21,267 nt of DNA from Plantago elongata (lineage: Eukaryota > Streptophyta > Magnoliopsida > Lamiales > Plantaginaceae). Position numbers and translations under genes: made by a program. The stretch lies in the NCBI GenBank assembly GCA_036897095.1, contig JAYMSP010003071.1, positions 1 through 21,267 of the forward strand. The letters are read 5' to 3'. A model generated the notes under the pieces. It was given only the letters and a program-made list of their open reading frames with translations. It was not told the DNA's origin and did not search any database. This document shows positions 12,401 to 21,267 of this stretch, piece by piece. The number at the start of each line of letters is the position of its first letter. Position 1 is the first letter of the stretch.

Positions 12401-13477
12401 ATAAGGACGAATTTTTATTTGCTAGAAAGTGAAATGCAACCTCATTAAAGCGTTTTGAAAGAGAAAACCCTCTTTTCTTAGTTTTGTCAGACGGCACCAA
12501 GTATGCGTTGAATGCACCAGGTAAAGACTGAAAGCGCGACCTTAGCATGCCAAGAGTTCGAATCTGTCGAAAGGCAGTTGAAGATATAAGTTATCCATCA
12601 TTAAGAGTATCTGATACTTATCTCAGCCCAAAACTGAGTTACACCTAAGGATTAGTGAGACATGAAATTAATCTCCACCAAATAAATTGTTTAGCATCAA
12701 CTGCTACTACTGAGAACAAGCTCATAATCAGGTCAACAAAGTTGTAGATATGATTAAAAGTTAAAACTATCCCTAGAACTAGAAATCAGAAATAATAACC
12801 CCGAATACATTTAGTTTCTGAAAAAGTAGCACTTGATTTTTATTTAAAGGCGAGGTACATATTTCTACATGCTTGCATCTGCAAATTATAGTTGTATATC
12901 TTAACAAACAAAATCTATAGGTGCTCAAACTTCAGAAATACAAAGCAGATAGAAACTGACGGTTCAAAGTTAAAATAGATGTAAACTGATCATCGTAAGT
13001 GACTATTACAAAAGATTTAAAAGTCAACTAATGTAGAGAAATAAAGATATGTACCTCTCCCAGACGATCAAAGGCCCCTATGAAACCTCCACACAAGGTA
13101 GAGAATATGGCGTACCAAATCTGTAGGTCCATGAAGTAAACCTGTTTGGGAATAATCATATTAAATGTTGGACTATAAAACAAATCCAGAAAATCATGCT
13201 GAACTTAAGTTTGCTAGGGATCAGAACATACCAACACAACTGGTGCCCACAATGCAACAACTGCTGCATAGTTGTGCCTAGCTGAATCATGTATAGATTA
13301 TGTTATGATTATGTTATAATCTGCAAAAGTTGAGAAATTAAATCTGGAAATGAATTGTAAACACAAATTATTTACCATTTGGGAATAATTCATGCCAAGC
13401 ATATTCAACGTGGTGAATATTCATTATATCTCTGGTGGGCCTTACAAGAGGTCTTATCTGGAGGAATTGAGACATTG

Positions 13478-13513
<36 letters not shown>

Positions 13514-16500
13514 ATTGCTCGTATCATACATTATATTGACTATCAAAAGGATATGAGGACTACCATCATAAAGTAGCTAAATGCAAATTTTGAGCACAGA
13601 AGCAGCACCCAGAAAAGAGTATACCTACAACCATTACAATGACAAAAATGATGGTTAAATTCTGATATATGATGAAAAAATATGTTCAGGGTAGAGAACT
13701 TAGGTAAAAACATACTTGATAAGCGCAAATTGGCTTTCGTGCATCCCCCTACCCACATAAATTCTCGGCTGCAAGAGTTTATATGTTAGTCATATCCACA
13801 ATCCACATAGCACAAAAATCATGAAATGTAACATGAGGGGGATGAGGCAGCACAGTATAGAAGATTCTTATGGAAACTGCCAATTCTTCATCTTAAAGCA
13901 AGATCAACAATTTTCTATTCTGACTTGAGACCATCTTCAACACTAAAACCTGTAAAAAAACCCTCTCCCATGCCACGTCAACTTTCTACCAAGTAAAACC
14001 CAAACTCCAAAATTCTGCTACACCAGTAAAACCCACATTCGTCGTTTCTTATCTCATTATTTTTCAAATTTTATTCATCAATTACACCCTGGATGTTATA
14101 ATTAAATTCGATTAATTTATAAAAAAACATTATATAACATTAATAAATGGATCCAGCCTAAAGTAAAAGTTTACGTGTTATTTTTTTATAATACTGGAAG
14201 AGAAATTAGAATCTTATTTTCTCTTCCTAAGATAATAGTTTTAGGAATGTAGTTCCGACTAGCAGACGTGAATCTCAAGCTTGATAACATTCTCATTGCA
14301 TAACACCTAGGGAAAGGGTGCAGAGTGCAGTTTATCTACAACGAGATAGCCTCCAGCAATGTATTTCAAGATTCCAATATTAAAATGACCAAAAGATCGG
14401 TTAAGCATGGAAAGGTCAGATGTACCTGTGACCACCACAGGAACAATCTAATGATATGCCAGTCAGAGTTCTCAATCCATCGACGCATCATGGGGAAGAT
14501 AAAGAATACCCCCGCCAGTACATTCGGCACTAGGTATATAGATACCACTAGAATGTATAAAGGTGGCACACCCCTGACTCTATCAACGAATGACAGCACA
14601 TCTCCCAGGTTGCCAAACGAAAATGAATTGTTTTGCTGCAGATAGCACATAGGAAGCAAGACGGACCAGGCCACGCTCACAATTATCTTTGTAATGGACC
14701 TCAGCACATCTGTGAACTTCCATCTAAGGTATGCTGGGAAGTTCAGAATGAGATCCAAGATACCTAAGAACAATGATAACATTTAATCATTAGGAGACTA
14801 AAGTTATGTCACAGAACCAAGATGGCTACATAATGATATGCTACTAAGTTGAAGAGCGCAGTATACACATATTTCATCTTCTTTTAATGACCAAGTTAGA
14901 AGTGTTAAATATGACGTACTCTGGAGGAAACGAAGCATAGCTGCAGTGATAAAAATGCTGGATAATCTGTACAACACTCTCCTCTCGAAGATATCAAATA
15001 TGGTTACGTTACTCCATGCAATTATAATCATAATCTGCAGAATATTAAATTTAGAAATTTAGAACAGGCACTTAATTGGAATAGATGGATATCATTTTCA
15101 ACTTTCATGTAATTCTTTACCTGAAGGCCAAGTATGAGAAATGTCCAGAGGCGATCAAAACTTCTGAAAGTGTGCCAAAATGACCGGGTTTCGGCAAAGA
15201 ATGATTTCCGCAGTTTTCCAGGCTTTTTCTGAGAACCATGTTTCCCCTGAAACCAAAACCTTAATGAGTGCCAGACTACCAGCCAATTATTGAGTCACAC
15301 AAATAGATAATCACTTCATTGTATTTTCACTGACACCCACCGGCACTGTTCCTCGAGCTGATTTGAAAAACTCTCCATCGTCGCGCATTGGCCAACCCAA
15401 AGAGAAGCAGTCTGAAGACCTGGAATAGTCACAAGCCATACTAGCAGTAAAGATATAATTCAAAACAAGAATAAATGTTATCTCCAAGTCCAGTTCCTTA
15501 CCAGAAAAACTCATTTAAGTCGTCATAGTTGCACCAAGCTGTGTGAGGTGCTTTTCCATTTTTCCCTTGCTTGGATTCCTGGAGTGAGATAAACACATGT
15601 CTGATAAGGATGAAGCAAAAACATTTAGCAACAACTCTCCATTAACCTGTGTGAGGTACCTTTTCAATCACTCGGTAAATTGGCGTTATGACTTTCCGTA
15701 AGAAAGATTCGTCATCCCCACCATAAGAAGGCTTGATGTTTTCTCCAGTAACAATGCTAACATTTCCAGCTAAAAGCCCATGGAGCTCATATGCCATCTG
15801 ACATACATTCATTCAACAAAAATTTATGGTGACAGGCACGTTTATATAGTATTTCACCTGACTCTTTATTAGAAGTGGTAAATGAGGGTCCATATTTATG
15901 TTTATTTCCTATATGTTAAAGAATAAACCACTTACATTGTGGAAAATGTAGCACAGGCACTCTGGCATGAACCTAACATTAGCTGCCTCACCCCAGACAA
16001 GAAGATAAAGGCCCATGTAAAGTATTCTCCTTTGTTGCACTTCTGGCTGTCCCTGTGGAAGCCTATGGACAGTATTTGTATTAATCACTGGGTAATCCAA
16101 CTACTTCATGAAAAATGATACTAAATCTGTGCAAGACACTTTCTATGCAATTTGTTCATCTCACCTTAAGCTGTGTTTTCTTCCCAAGTATTTACACCAC
16201 GTCTTGTAGTTCTTGAAAAGTTTATTCATGAGAGCATCAACAGCTCGATCATCAAGCTATGTCAAACACTTAGTTTTAGATACTTATTATGTCCAAATGT
16301 ATGTAAATACCATATAGATTGAATACAGCTTACTGCAGCATCATGCAGCTAGGTTCTAGAAGCCACACTCTATTTCCTATTCTATTAGACCATAAAGTGA
16401 TTCTTAACGTACAATATTTTGTGGTTCAGGCTTCGGGATTAGCCTTATGTGAATATTGGCAAGTAACAGAGTCAAGTGCTCCCTTTGGTTTCTTACGTTA

Positions 16501-19085
16501 TCCCTCTGTAAAAATCAATTGGTAAGTTGGTTTAATCATCAGTTGTAAAAAGGTAGCAGTTTGCTCTATAATTTGAAGTTATATGTCATACCTGAAACCC
16601 GAACATGGCTCTCAGCCAGTCAAGCAGGTCCAACTCCCCTGCTTTCTGCCGAGTTTGCTCGAATGATGCTGGCCATGTCAAGCCACGTATGTTTCGCAAA
16701 GCAGTCACAGAAGCTTTTACCTGGCATGTGAAAAGAGTATTTCTTTAAGTTTTCCTGATCAAACCATATAGGTTTAAAGCATGTATGTCAGAGTTGTGAT
16801 GGATTTAATCGTCACCTCTTCCAGCTGCATGATGGACTGTGATGCACCAGCCGAATCCAGCGGAAGAATGTTATATGGGGTATAGATTTCCTTCTTTGCC
16901 TGGACATCATTTGCTGCGGCCATAATCTGTCACATAAATATAATTGGTTAGGCTACATATAAGCTTTTTCATTGAAGAAAACTAGCAATCGTACTGTTGG
17001 TTAAAACTAACCTCAGGAGCAACTTCCTCAACTTTCTCAGTCTTATTAACTGCACAGAGAACTTCAAACAGCACTCCAGCTGTCTGATAAGCTTTTCCAA
17101 GAGCAGCTCTGCCAGTAAAAGTTGAAAACAGAAATACTAATCCACACAGGTATATAGGCAAATATGTTTGCTTTCCAAGAGAGAAAATACTATAACACTA
17201 CTGAGTGTTGGTACCTATCAGCCTGCTCTCCTTTGTTAAGTGCCACAACATATTGCTCATAGTACTGCTTGTAGAAGCTCTCAATTTCTCGAGCATCAGT
17301 CTTCTTGACACGCGAAGCAAGAGTTGATGTATTGTCCTGAATAGGGATTTAAATTAAGTACAATACGTGCTATATAATAGGAGATTCAAGAAAGCTGATA
17401 CTGTGTCTCCACACATAAAAAGTTTGGGGTTCTTCCTGTATCTTCCATAGGGAATCCAGCCTGATAATGGATCAGTATTTTTTTCTTTGTTTTCTTCTAC
17501 TTCACATTCTTATCCTAAGGTGTGCAGAACTCTCTTAACACAATCTAAAACCAGCAATAGTTTTATCTAAGATCCAGTATTACTGGTGTTCTTTAGATCA
17601 ATATCATCATTTCATCTTACACCATATCTGAACAAGCAATAATTGTTACATTATGAAAATGCCACAAATTTAGAAAGAACAAAATATAAGCAAAAATAAA
17701 ATTTGTGATAATTGACCATCAGCATAATTAAAACCTTCTTCTGCTTATAGCAGTATATTGACTAACTTAATTATAGTTCTTCTCCCTATGCAATATGGAG
17801 TATGTTTTATGCATTGACATTTAAAAGAGAAACACTGAAATTTTAAACTTGATATAATTACTAAGACATGCATCATTTATGAAGAACCCTCCATACGTTG
17901 GTGGAGAGTATAATTCAATGCATTCATAATTATGTTACCATGATTTTGCAATTCAGAGATATTCATAGTCAATATCTTATTTTCAATGCCTTAAAAAAAT
18001 ATAAAATACTATGTATGTATACCCGTTCTAGTCTCTGGTGAAGACTAGTCTTGAACTGTCGCACACCACGTCCACTGGAGTTGGGGTCCAATCTATGAGC
18101 CTTCTCAAACGCATAGAAACGGCCTAGAAGAAGTTCATTGGATCAATAAATTTACAAGCCGAAATAAATGCTTCTGAACTTTCAAAAATAACATGACAAC
18201 ATAATTTTCGATTGATGTAGACATTTTAATAGCAATAGCATTTAATCACAGCTAATAGCATAAGGTGATATTCAGACTTGATCTGGAGTTCAAGTAGAAA
18301 GAAATGGTGTGTTTGGAGCTCCAAATGGTCAAACTCTTCCGGAAACATTTAAGGTATTTTCATAGTGATTCAGTACCCAAACATGCTTAAGTTATAAGCT
18401 ACTATAACATTTGTCTATAAATAAAAATTTATCATAAGATATGGCAGAGCGGTATTCAACGCATTCGGTCAATTAATAAGATCAATAAGTAGGACAAGTT
18501 ACATTTCAGTCGACCAGATGGTAATCTAGCCAGGATCAGTCACTTAGAAGGACCAAACAATAATTCGTATTAGCTGTAAACTCATTAAACCATACAATAT
18601 TTAGCATATGTGAGCGTGACTCAAATATCACATTTCCGGCTGTAGCATGTGCTAGAAACAGATCATAATTTCACAACTCATAACAGCAACAATTTAGAGC
18701 GTGAAGTTCAGTTAGCTATGAACGAACCTATTAATACACATATCAGAAGGTATCACCAGAAGTCTATACTGCTCCTAAAATCCGAATCTACCTACATCCT
18801 CGATCAATTCATGCAAACCTTCAATTATTCAACCAATTTAATTAATCATCCTGATAAATGTAAGCTCTGAAGATCAATTATAGTAACGAACGTACAGAGG
18901 TAGGCAACACGAGGGCGTTCGTTCTGAATCTCAGCTGCAACACGCAGAATCGGCGCAATCGACTGAAGAGACGAAGGAACGACCTCATTATCGAACACCT
19001 CCATCGAAAACGTAGTCATAGCAGCGCTACGAGAGGCCCGCCGCGTTAGCTGCGGTGCCGCCGACTCATTCCTGGCCGACGCCAT
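4531..19085 (-). CDS. CALS5: Callose synthase 5 (1,3-beta-glucan synthase, GSL2 orthologue), 42 coding exons
   Basis: Transfers glucose from UDP-glucose onto 1,3-beta-glucan at the plasma membrane. Translation matches plant callose synthases from end to end and CalS5/GSL2 best: it opens [20 protein letters not shown] and closes [16 protein letters not shown]. Layout: cytosolic Vta1-like and FKS1-type N-terminal part (about 1-480), first membrane cluster (484-765), large cytosolic glucan-synthase loop (765-1485) with [11 protein letters not shown] and [19 protein letters not shown], and second membrane cluster (1485-1890). Length is 1,911 residues with ancestral splicing; the Arabidopsis protein is about 1,920. 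ATG 19085 has A at -3 and G at +4. All introns are GT-AG except intron 22, which begins GA. In Arabidopsis CalS5 makes the tetrad and pollen-tube callose required for exine, and its pre-mRNA splicing depends on the kinase CDKG1. Whether this copy is fully functional depends on intron 22. Confidence 0.95.
5208..5677 (-). other. CALS5 intron 39 (470 bp)
   Basis: The donor ATG|GTGAGG is followed by C-rich and poly(A) runs in the transcript. On the + strand these are G-rich tracts at 5504-5514 and 5651-5664. No nested gene is apparent. Confidence 0.75.
6476..7295 (-). other. CALS5 intron 38 (820 bp, longest)
   Basis: The donor is ATG|GTAAAA and the acceptor ATGCAG|CTGGTG, phase 0. It contains overlapping reading frames on both strands (about 6712-6979) with no family signature. 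A short repeated word, ACATTCAC, appears near 6691 and 6728. I see no element ends. Confidence 0.75.
7720..8126 (-). other. CALS5 intron 36 (407 bp)
   Basis: The donor AA|GTACGT splits a lysine codon and the acceptor is CTATAG|GGTGCG. Reading frames on both strands inside it are short and unrecognisable. Confidence 0.75.
9089..9391 (-). other. CALS5 intron 31 (303 bp)
   Basis: The donor is CATG|GTAAGA and the acceptor GAACAG|AGATTC. The + strand reading frame at 9014-9319 straddles it and part of exon 32, and is a chance frame. Confidence 0.75.
9884..10345 (-). other. CALS5 intron 28 (462 bp)
   Basis: The donor TTCAG|GTAGTA splits a serine codon and the acceptor is TTGGCAG|TGTCAT. It is AT-rich and contains nothing recognisable. 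Confidence 0.75.
11096..11827 (-). other. CALS5 intron 24 (732 bp)
   Basis: The donor is AAAAG|GTACTT and the acceptor GAACAG|GATAAT. It is AT-rich with no gene or element recognised. Confidence 0.75.
12145..12255 (-). other. CALS5: CALS5 intron 22 with defective GT donor
   Basis: The family sequence [14 protein letters not shown] requires exon 22 to end at 12248 (GACAG) and exon 23 to start at 12144 (GGAGATG after CTCAG). The bases after 12248 on the minus strand are GAAATC rather than GT; a T in place of A at the second base (an A instead of T at + position 12246) would restore GTAATC. The nearest GT donor is ATAA|GTGACA, with exon end at 12255. Joined to the normal acceptor it shifts frame and meets TAG within seven codons. 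Joined to an upstream acceptor TTTCAG|TATG (exon start 12178) it stays in frame, with a 76-nt intron, losing SD and adding 11 residues ([11 protein letters not shown]). Confidence 0.75.
12564..13054 (-). other. CALS5 intron 20 (491 bp)
   Basis: The donor is GGAGAG|GTACAT and the acceptor GACAG|ATTCGA, phase 0. Nothing else was recognised within it. Confidence 0.75.
13483..13512. repeat. (AG)15 microsatellite inside CALS5 intron 17
   Basis: Thirty bases of uninterrupted AG on the + strand, hence (CT)15 in the callose synthase transcript. It lies 25 nt upstream of the acceptor at 13458, beside the natural polypyrimidine tract. Confidence 0.95.
13769..14425 (-). other. CALS5 intron 15 (657 bp)
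   Basis: The donor is TCACAG|GTACAT and the acceptor TTGCAG|CCGAGA, phase 0. The middle (about 14040-14220) is strongly AT-rich. No element is recognised. Confidence 0.75.
17337..18022 (-). other. CALS5 intron 2 (686 bp)
   Basis: The donor is GAACGG|GTATAC and the acceptor TTCAG|GACAAT, phase 0. It is AT-rich with no gene recognised. Confidence 0.75.
18124..18895 (-). other. CALS5 intron 1 (772 bp)
   Basis: The donor is CTCT|GTACGT and the acceptor TTCTAG|GCCGTT, splitting the cysteine codon in YLCRFYAF. The 73-codon + frame at 18649-18870 lies inside it, starts on a non-ATG-like context and has no family signature. Long first introns in plants can enhance expression; nothing here proves that. 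Confidence 0.75.
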
Positions 19086-19400
19086 TATCTGTAACCGATC
19101 AACCAACGATCGATTCTCAGCTCGAGCTATCACCTTCCAGCTTCGCAATCACCATACACTAACCAAAACAAAATCCTCGTAAGTGAGAGAATCGGAAAAC
19201 CTAGCTGGAATGTGAATCGATTTCGTGAAATTGGAAGGGAATGGTAGAGAGAGAAGTGTGTGGAAAATGTAGAGAGAGAGGTTTTTGAATGGATGGGTGA
19301 GAGGAATTGTGGCTTGAGGGGAGGGAAATGAACGGAGAGGGGAAAATAGGAGGGAGAATTCAAATATGCAAAGGGAGAGATGCACGTGGCATGGTTTCAG
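19086..19400 (-). promoter_or_regulatory. CALS5 leader, pyrimidine-rich
   Basis: In the transcript sense this stretch is rich in CT repeats (minus strand of 19230-19290), typical of a plant 5' leader. The word GGTTACAG sits directly before ATAATGG, so a leader intron ending there is possible. The transcription start and TATA box were not identified. Confidence 0.45.
19117..19155 (-). other. Possible 12-codon upstream ORF in CALS5 leader
   Basis: An ATG at 19155 opens a frame of 12 codons (MVIAKLEGDSSS) ending in TGA at 19117, leaving 31 nt before the main ATG. It would reduce main-frame initiation if the leader extends this far and is not spliced out. Conservation is unknown. Confidence 0.35.
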
Positions 19401-19775
19401 GGTTTTACGGCTTGGTTGTTGGAGAATGTCCGTACATTCTATTTTTCGTTGTTCGGTACAGTCTGCAGAAGGTATTTTATTTTCTGTCTATCAGTGGAAT
19501 TTCCTTCAGAGTCAAATTTTTAATGTGTTTGAGGTTGGATTTCGTCTTAATTTTCATTACTCGGGATCTATACCTTTTGGGTTCAACCAACAAAATTATA
19601 CTACTATGGAGTGGTATATTGAGAATTCTGATGCTTATACATTTTAACATATAATTCACTCGTTCAAGAAATCGTTTAACATGTGAATCATTTAATAGGT
19701 TTAGAGGTTTTAAATAGTGATGTGAGCTTGTCATCGTTACTCTATATTTTCATAGATTGGTGGTCGAATGCAAAA
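19401..19775. other. Intergenic DNA upstream of CALS5
   Basis: No gene is supported here. Several overlapping frames on both strands (19307-19734) have no protein-family signature. Confidence 0.5.
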
Positions 19776-19971
19776 TGAAACATATATATTGAAAGCATGA
19801 TAAATTAACCTAAACTTTATTCGTGGTAATTTTATATCATCATCTTTGTATAAATATTTCTTTAAACACATTAAGCAACATGAGACACATACATTAAAGG
19901 CATGATAAGTTGGATATATAAACCATGTTCATGATAATTTATATCATCATTTTTGTAGAAACCTATTAAGT
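19776..19971. repeat. Degenerate direct repeat, period about 105 bp
   Basis: Two diverged copies (about 19776-19878 and 19881-19971) share GCATGATAA (19795 and 19900), then a run ending TATATCATCAT (19833 and 19940) and TTTTGTA or CTTTGTA. The offset is 105-107 bp. The source is unknown. Confidence 0.65.
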
Positions 19972-20099
19972 AGAGGTATATATTTTATTAGATTGACTTA
20001 GGTTCGGTTCAAACTTTTTATATGTCAATATAATTTTTTATGTTGTTTCACTCTCCACTAAAGAGCGTGAATTATTTAGGTATATATGGATAGAGCTAT

Positions 20100-20420
20100 T
20101 ACACGGTTCGAACCTTACTAAGAGCTCGACTCGTCAAGGCTCAAGCTCGACTTACTCGATAAGGCAAATAAACGAGCTCGAACTTCATTCGTGGCTCGTT
20201 TATTTAATGAGTTGGGTCCGACTAGTCTTTGATAAAGCTCATTAATGTTCATTATTTTAATACATTTATATATTTTTTTAATCTATTTCAAAAAAATTAA
20301 TGGATAAGAGTCGTTGAGGGTCATGGTTATTCTTAAGTTCAATCTGAGCTCAAGATATTTTTTTACTTGTTTTGTAAATGAATCAAGCTCAGCTCGTTTG
20401 ACAAGACTCGTTAGTAAGTT
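20100..20420. repeat. GAGCTCG-type degenerate interspersed repeat
   Basis: Words such as AGAGCTCGACTCG, TCAAGCTCGACTTACTCG, AACGAGCTCGAACTTC and CAAGCTCAGCTCGTTTG recur with irregular spacing. Such GAGCTCG-rich blocks are common in dicot intergenic DNA and are probably mobile-element debris; I cannot name the family. Confidence 0.45.
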
Positions 20421-20559
20421 GTCAAATAAACATGAAATAACATACTGACATGAGCAGTGTCTCGGAAGTATTTGAATCGACAATAATATTTGTTATATTA
20501 AATATAATTGAGTTTATATTAAGAGACATTGAAAATAGTGAGCAATAGTTTATGTGGAT

Positions 20560-21267
20560 ATGGTATATGTTGCTCCTTTGGCTATAGATACTTCTCATAC
20601 AAAACTATATGTTTTGAATGCATTTGGTAGTGGTAGGGACAAGACTTATGTGCCAAAGGAGCATGTTGAGGTTCCTAGCCATAGGGCTAGGTTTTATAGG
20701 AGAAGATGGTGCAAGTCTAGACATAACATTACTCCTACTAAAAGGATTGTGTTTTATTCTTCCACCATAGTTGTTGATAGTTCAGATGATGAACAAATTG
20801 AACCCGCTAATGATAATGCTAACCAAACTGAGCATGTTATTGTTGATTATGCTACTGAGCAAGTTGAGTCACATGATGAAATCCCTCTTGAAACTCCATC
20901 TCAAATGACATGTGAAACACAAACACAATCCCAACTTGTTGAAACAGAAACAAAAACACAATTCCAACCTGTCCATGATGAACCAAAAGCACAAGATGAA
21001 CCTGTAGCCCCACAAGAACAACCACAAGAGGAACCACTATCTGATGATCACTACTATCACCCTACTACTCATAAACCAATCCAAGATCAGTCAGAAATCC
21101 CACAAAATACATTTGTACAATTGGACATGAATGATTTATCTTTCATGGACTTGTTGTTTGATGATAACCATGTCATTCTCACTGATCCCGTTGACACACC
21201 TACATCACCTAATCCACACACACCACCCACTGATCCCATTGACACACCTAAATCACCTACTCCACCA
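20560..21267 (+). CDS. Partial ORF, acidic Gln/Thr/Pro-rich protein, open at right edge
   Basis: The frame is open for 236 codons from ATG 20560 to the last base of the window, with no stop; a TGA at 20539 closes it upstream. A frame this long in such AT-rich DNA is unlikely by chance. The first 80 residues are mixed (MVYVAPLAIDTSHTKLYVLN, then basic FYRRRWCKSRH), followed by an acidic patch (SSDDEQ). Then comes a low-complexity stretch rich in Gln, Glu, Thr and Pro, and finally a 16-residue repeat TDPVDTPTSPNPHTPP. I do not recognise the family. Acidic and Thr/Pro/Gln-rich N-terminal parts occur in plant Mutator-like transposases, and the neighbouring repeat debris fits that, but no transposase domain is visible. 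It could also be an exon with its true start upstream. Confidence 0.55.
   Translation, partial: MVYVAPLAIDTSHTKLYVLNAFGSGRDKTYVPKEHVEVPSHRARFYRRRWCKSRHNITPTKRIVFYSSTIVVDSSDDEQIEPANDNANQTEHVIVDYATEQVESHDEIPLETPSQMTCETQTQSQLVETETKTQFQPVHDEPKAQDEPVAPQEQPQEEPLSDDHYYHPTTHKPIQDQSEIPQNTFVQLDMNDLSFMDLLFDDNHVILTDPVDTPTSPNPHTPPTDPIDTPKSPTPP
21181..21267 (+). repeat. 48-bp coding tandem repeat, cut by window edge
   Basis: Unit 1 is 21181-21228 and unit 2 starts at 21229 and runs off the window after 39 bases. The units differ at a few positions and keep the reading frame, encoding a 16-residue Pro/Thr/Asp repeat. More units may follow outside. Confidence 0.8.

Larger units (their letters stand above)
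7296..12563 (-). other. CALS5: CALS5 exons 21-38: central cytosolic glucan-synthase loop
   Basis: Exons: 12563-12441, 12342-12248 (ancestral end), 12144-12060 (ancestral start), 11988-11828, 11095-10972, 10889-10795, 10684-10585, 10497-10346, 9883-9774, 9664-9542, 9460-9392, 9088-8899, 8800-8689, 8612-8493, 8407-8292, 8210-8127, 7719-7607, 7525-7296. They encode about residues 757-1490, the catalytic loop. Conserved blocks are [67 protein letters not shown] and [20 protein letters not shown]. All junctions are GT-AG and in phase apart from intron 22. Confidence 0.9.
13055..15246 (-). other. CALS5: CALS5 exons 13-20: first transmembrane cluster
   Basis: Exons: 15246-15121, 15034-14920, 14763-14426, 13768-13716, 13624-13564, 13457-13376, 13281-13232, 13141-13055, encoding residues 453-756. 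Hydrophobic stretches include [71 protein letters not shown] and [16 protein letters not shown]. Exon 15 (338 nt) is the second longest in the gene and holds the conserved [12 protein letters not shown] segment. The short exons 16, 17 and 19 (50-61 nt) fit the family sequence exactly. Confidence 0.92.
15341..19085 (-). other. CALS5: CALS5 exons 1-12: cytosolic N-terminal region
   Basis: Exons, in transcript order: 19085-18896, 18123-18023, 17336-17215, 17108-17012, 16926-16816, 16720-16592, 16505-16413, 16256-16165, 16062-15936, 15797-15660, 15578-15502, 15419-15341. They encode residues 1-452. The Vta1-like part includes [20 protein letters not shown] and [20 protein letters not shown]. The FKS1-type domain includes [20 protein letters not shown] and [10 protein letters not shown]. 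Exon 7 is short (31 codons) and was found by the motif IRLIPKPEP. Each junction was checked for GT-AG ends and reading phase, and the lengths sum correctly. Confidence 0.92.

Noticed and set aside
16261-16591. Missing exon between the FGFQ and LDDRAVD segments of CALS5
   Set aside because: At first it seemed absent, but exon 7 was found at 16413-16505 by its IRLIPKPEP motif and good splice sites.
19086-19148. N-terminal extension of CALS5 upstream of 19085
   Set aside because: The frame is open for 21 codons but has no ATG, and the known N-terminus of the family begins at the ATG at 19085, which has a good initiation context.
19130-19654. Small genes in the CALS5 leader and upstream DNA
   Set aside because: The minus frames are CT-repeat translations starting at non-ATG codons; the plus frames show no recognisable protein.
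1-21267. tRNA, rRNA, CRISPR array or bacterial-type operon
   Set aside because: No cloverleaf, rRNA signature, spacer-repeat array or ribosome-binding-site pattern was seen; the window is plant nuclear DNA.

Overview
This is nuclear DNA from a flowering plant, almost certainly a dicot. The intergenic DNA is AT-rich, one gene is split by many short GT-AG introns, and there are dinucleotide microsatellites. Both recognisable proteins belong to plant families. I cannot place it more finely; an asterid is only a guess from protein wording.

Layout. Positions 1-1570 are intergenic and promoter DNA with a (TA)20 tract and a perfect 72-bp tandem duplication. Positions 1571-3729 (+) hold a two-exon gene for a 497-residue BTB/POZ protein of the At2g13690/At1g63850/At5g60050 type. 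Positions 3730-4530 are a short convergent intergenic stretch. Positions 4531-19085 (-) hold a complete callose synthase gene, the orthologue of Arabidopsis CalS5/GSL2. I resolved it by hand into 42 coding exons: 5,736 nt and 1,911 codons plus stop under the ancestral splice pattern. Positions 19086-20541 are its leader and upstream DNA with degenerate repeats. From 20560 to the right edge (+) lies an open, unfinished reading frame of at least 236 codons that I do not recognise; it may come from a transposon.

Function. CalS5 is a plasma-membrane UDP-glucose-dependent 1,3-beta-glucan synthase that makes the callose wall around meiocytes, tetrads and pollen tubes and is needed for exine patterning. 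The BTB protein is probably a protein-interaction adaptor. The two genes sit tail to tail, and their Arabidopsis counterparts (At2g13680 and At2g13690) are neighbours, so this looks like an old conserved gene pair rather than a functional operon.

Most notable point: 40 of 41 introns in the callose synthase gene have GT...AG ends, but intron 22 begins with GA where the family's exon should end. Every simple GT rescue either shifts the frame or inserts residues, so this copy may be mis-spliced, carry a novel insertion, use a GA-AG intron, or contain a base error.
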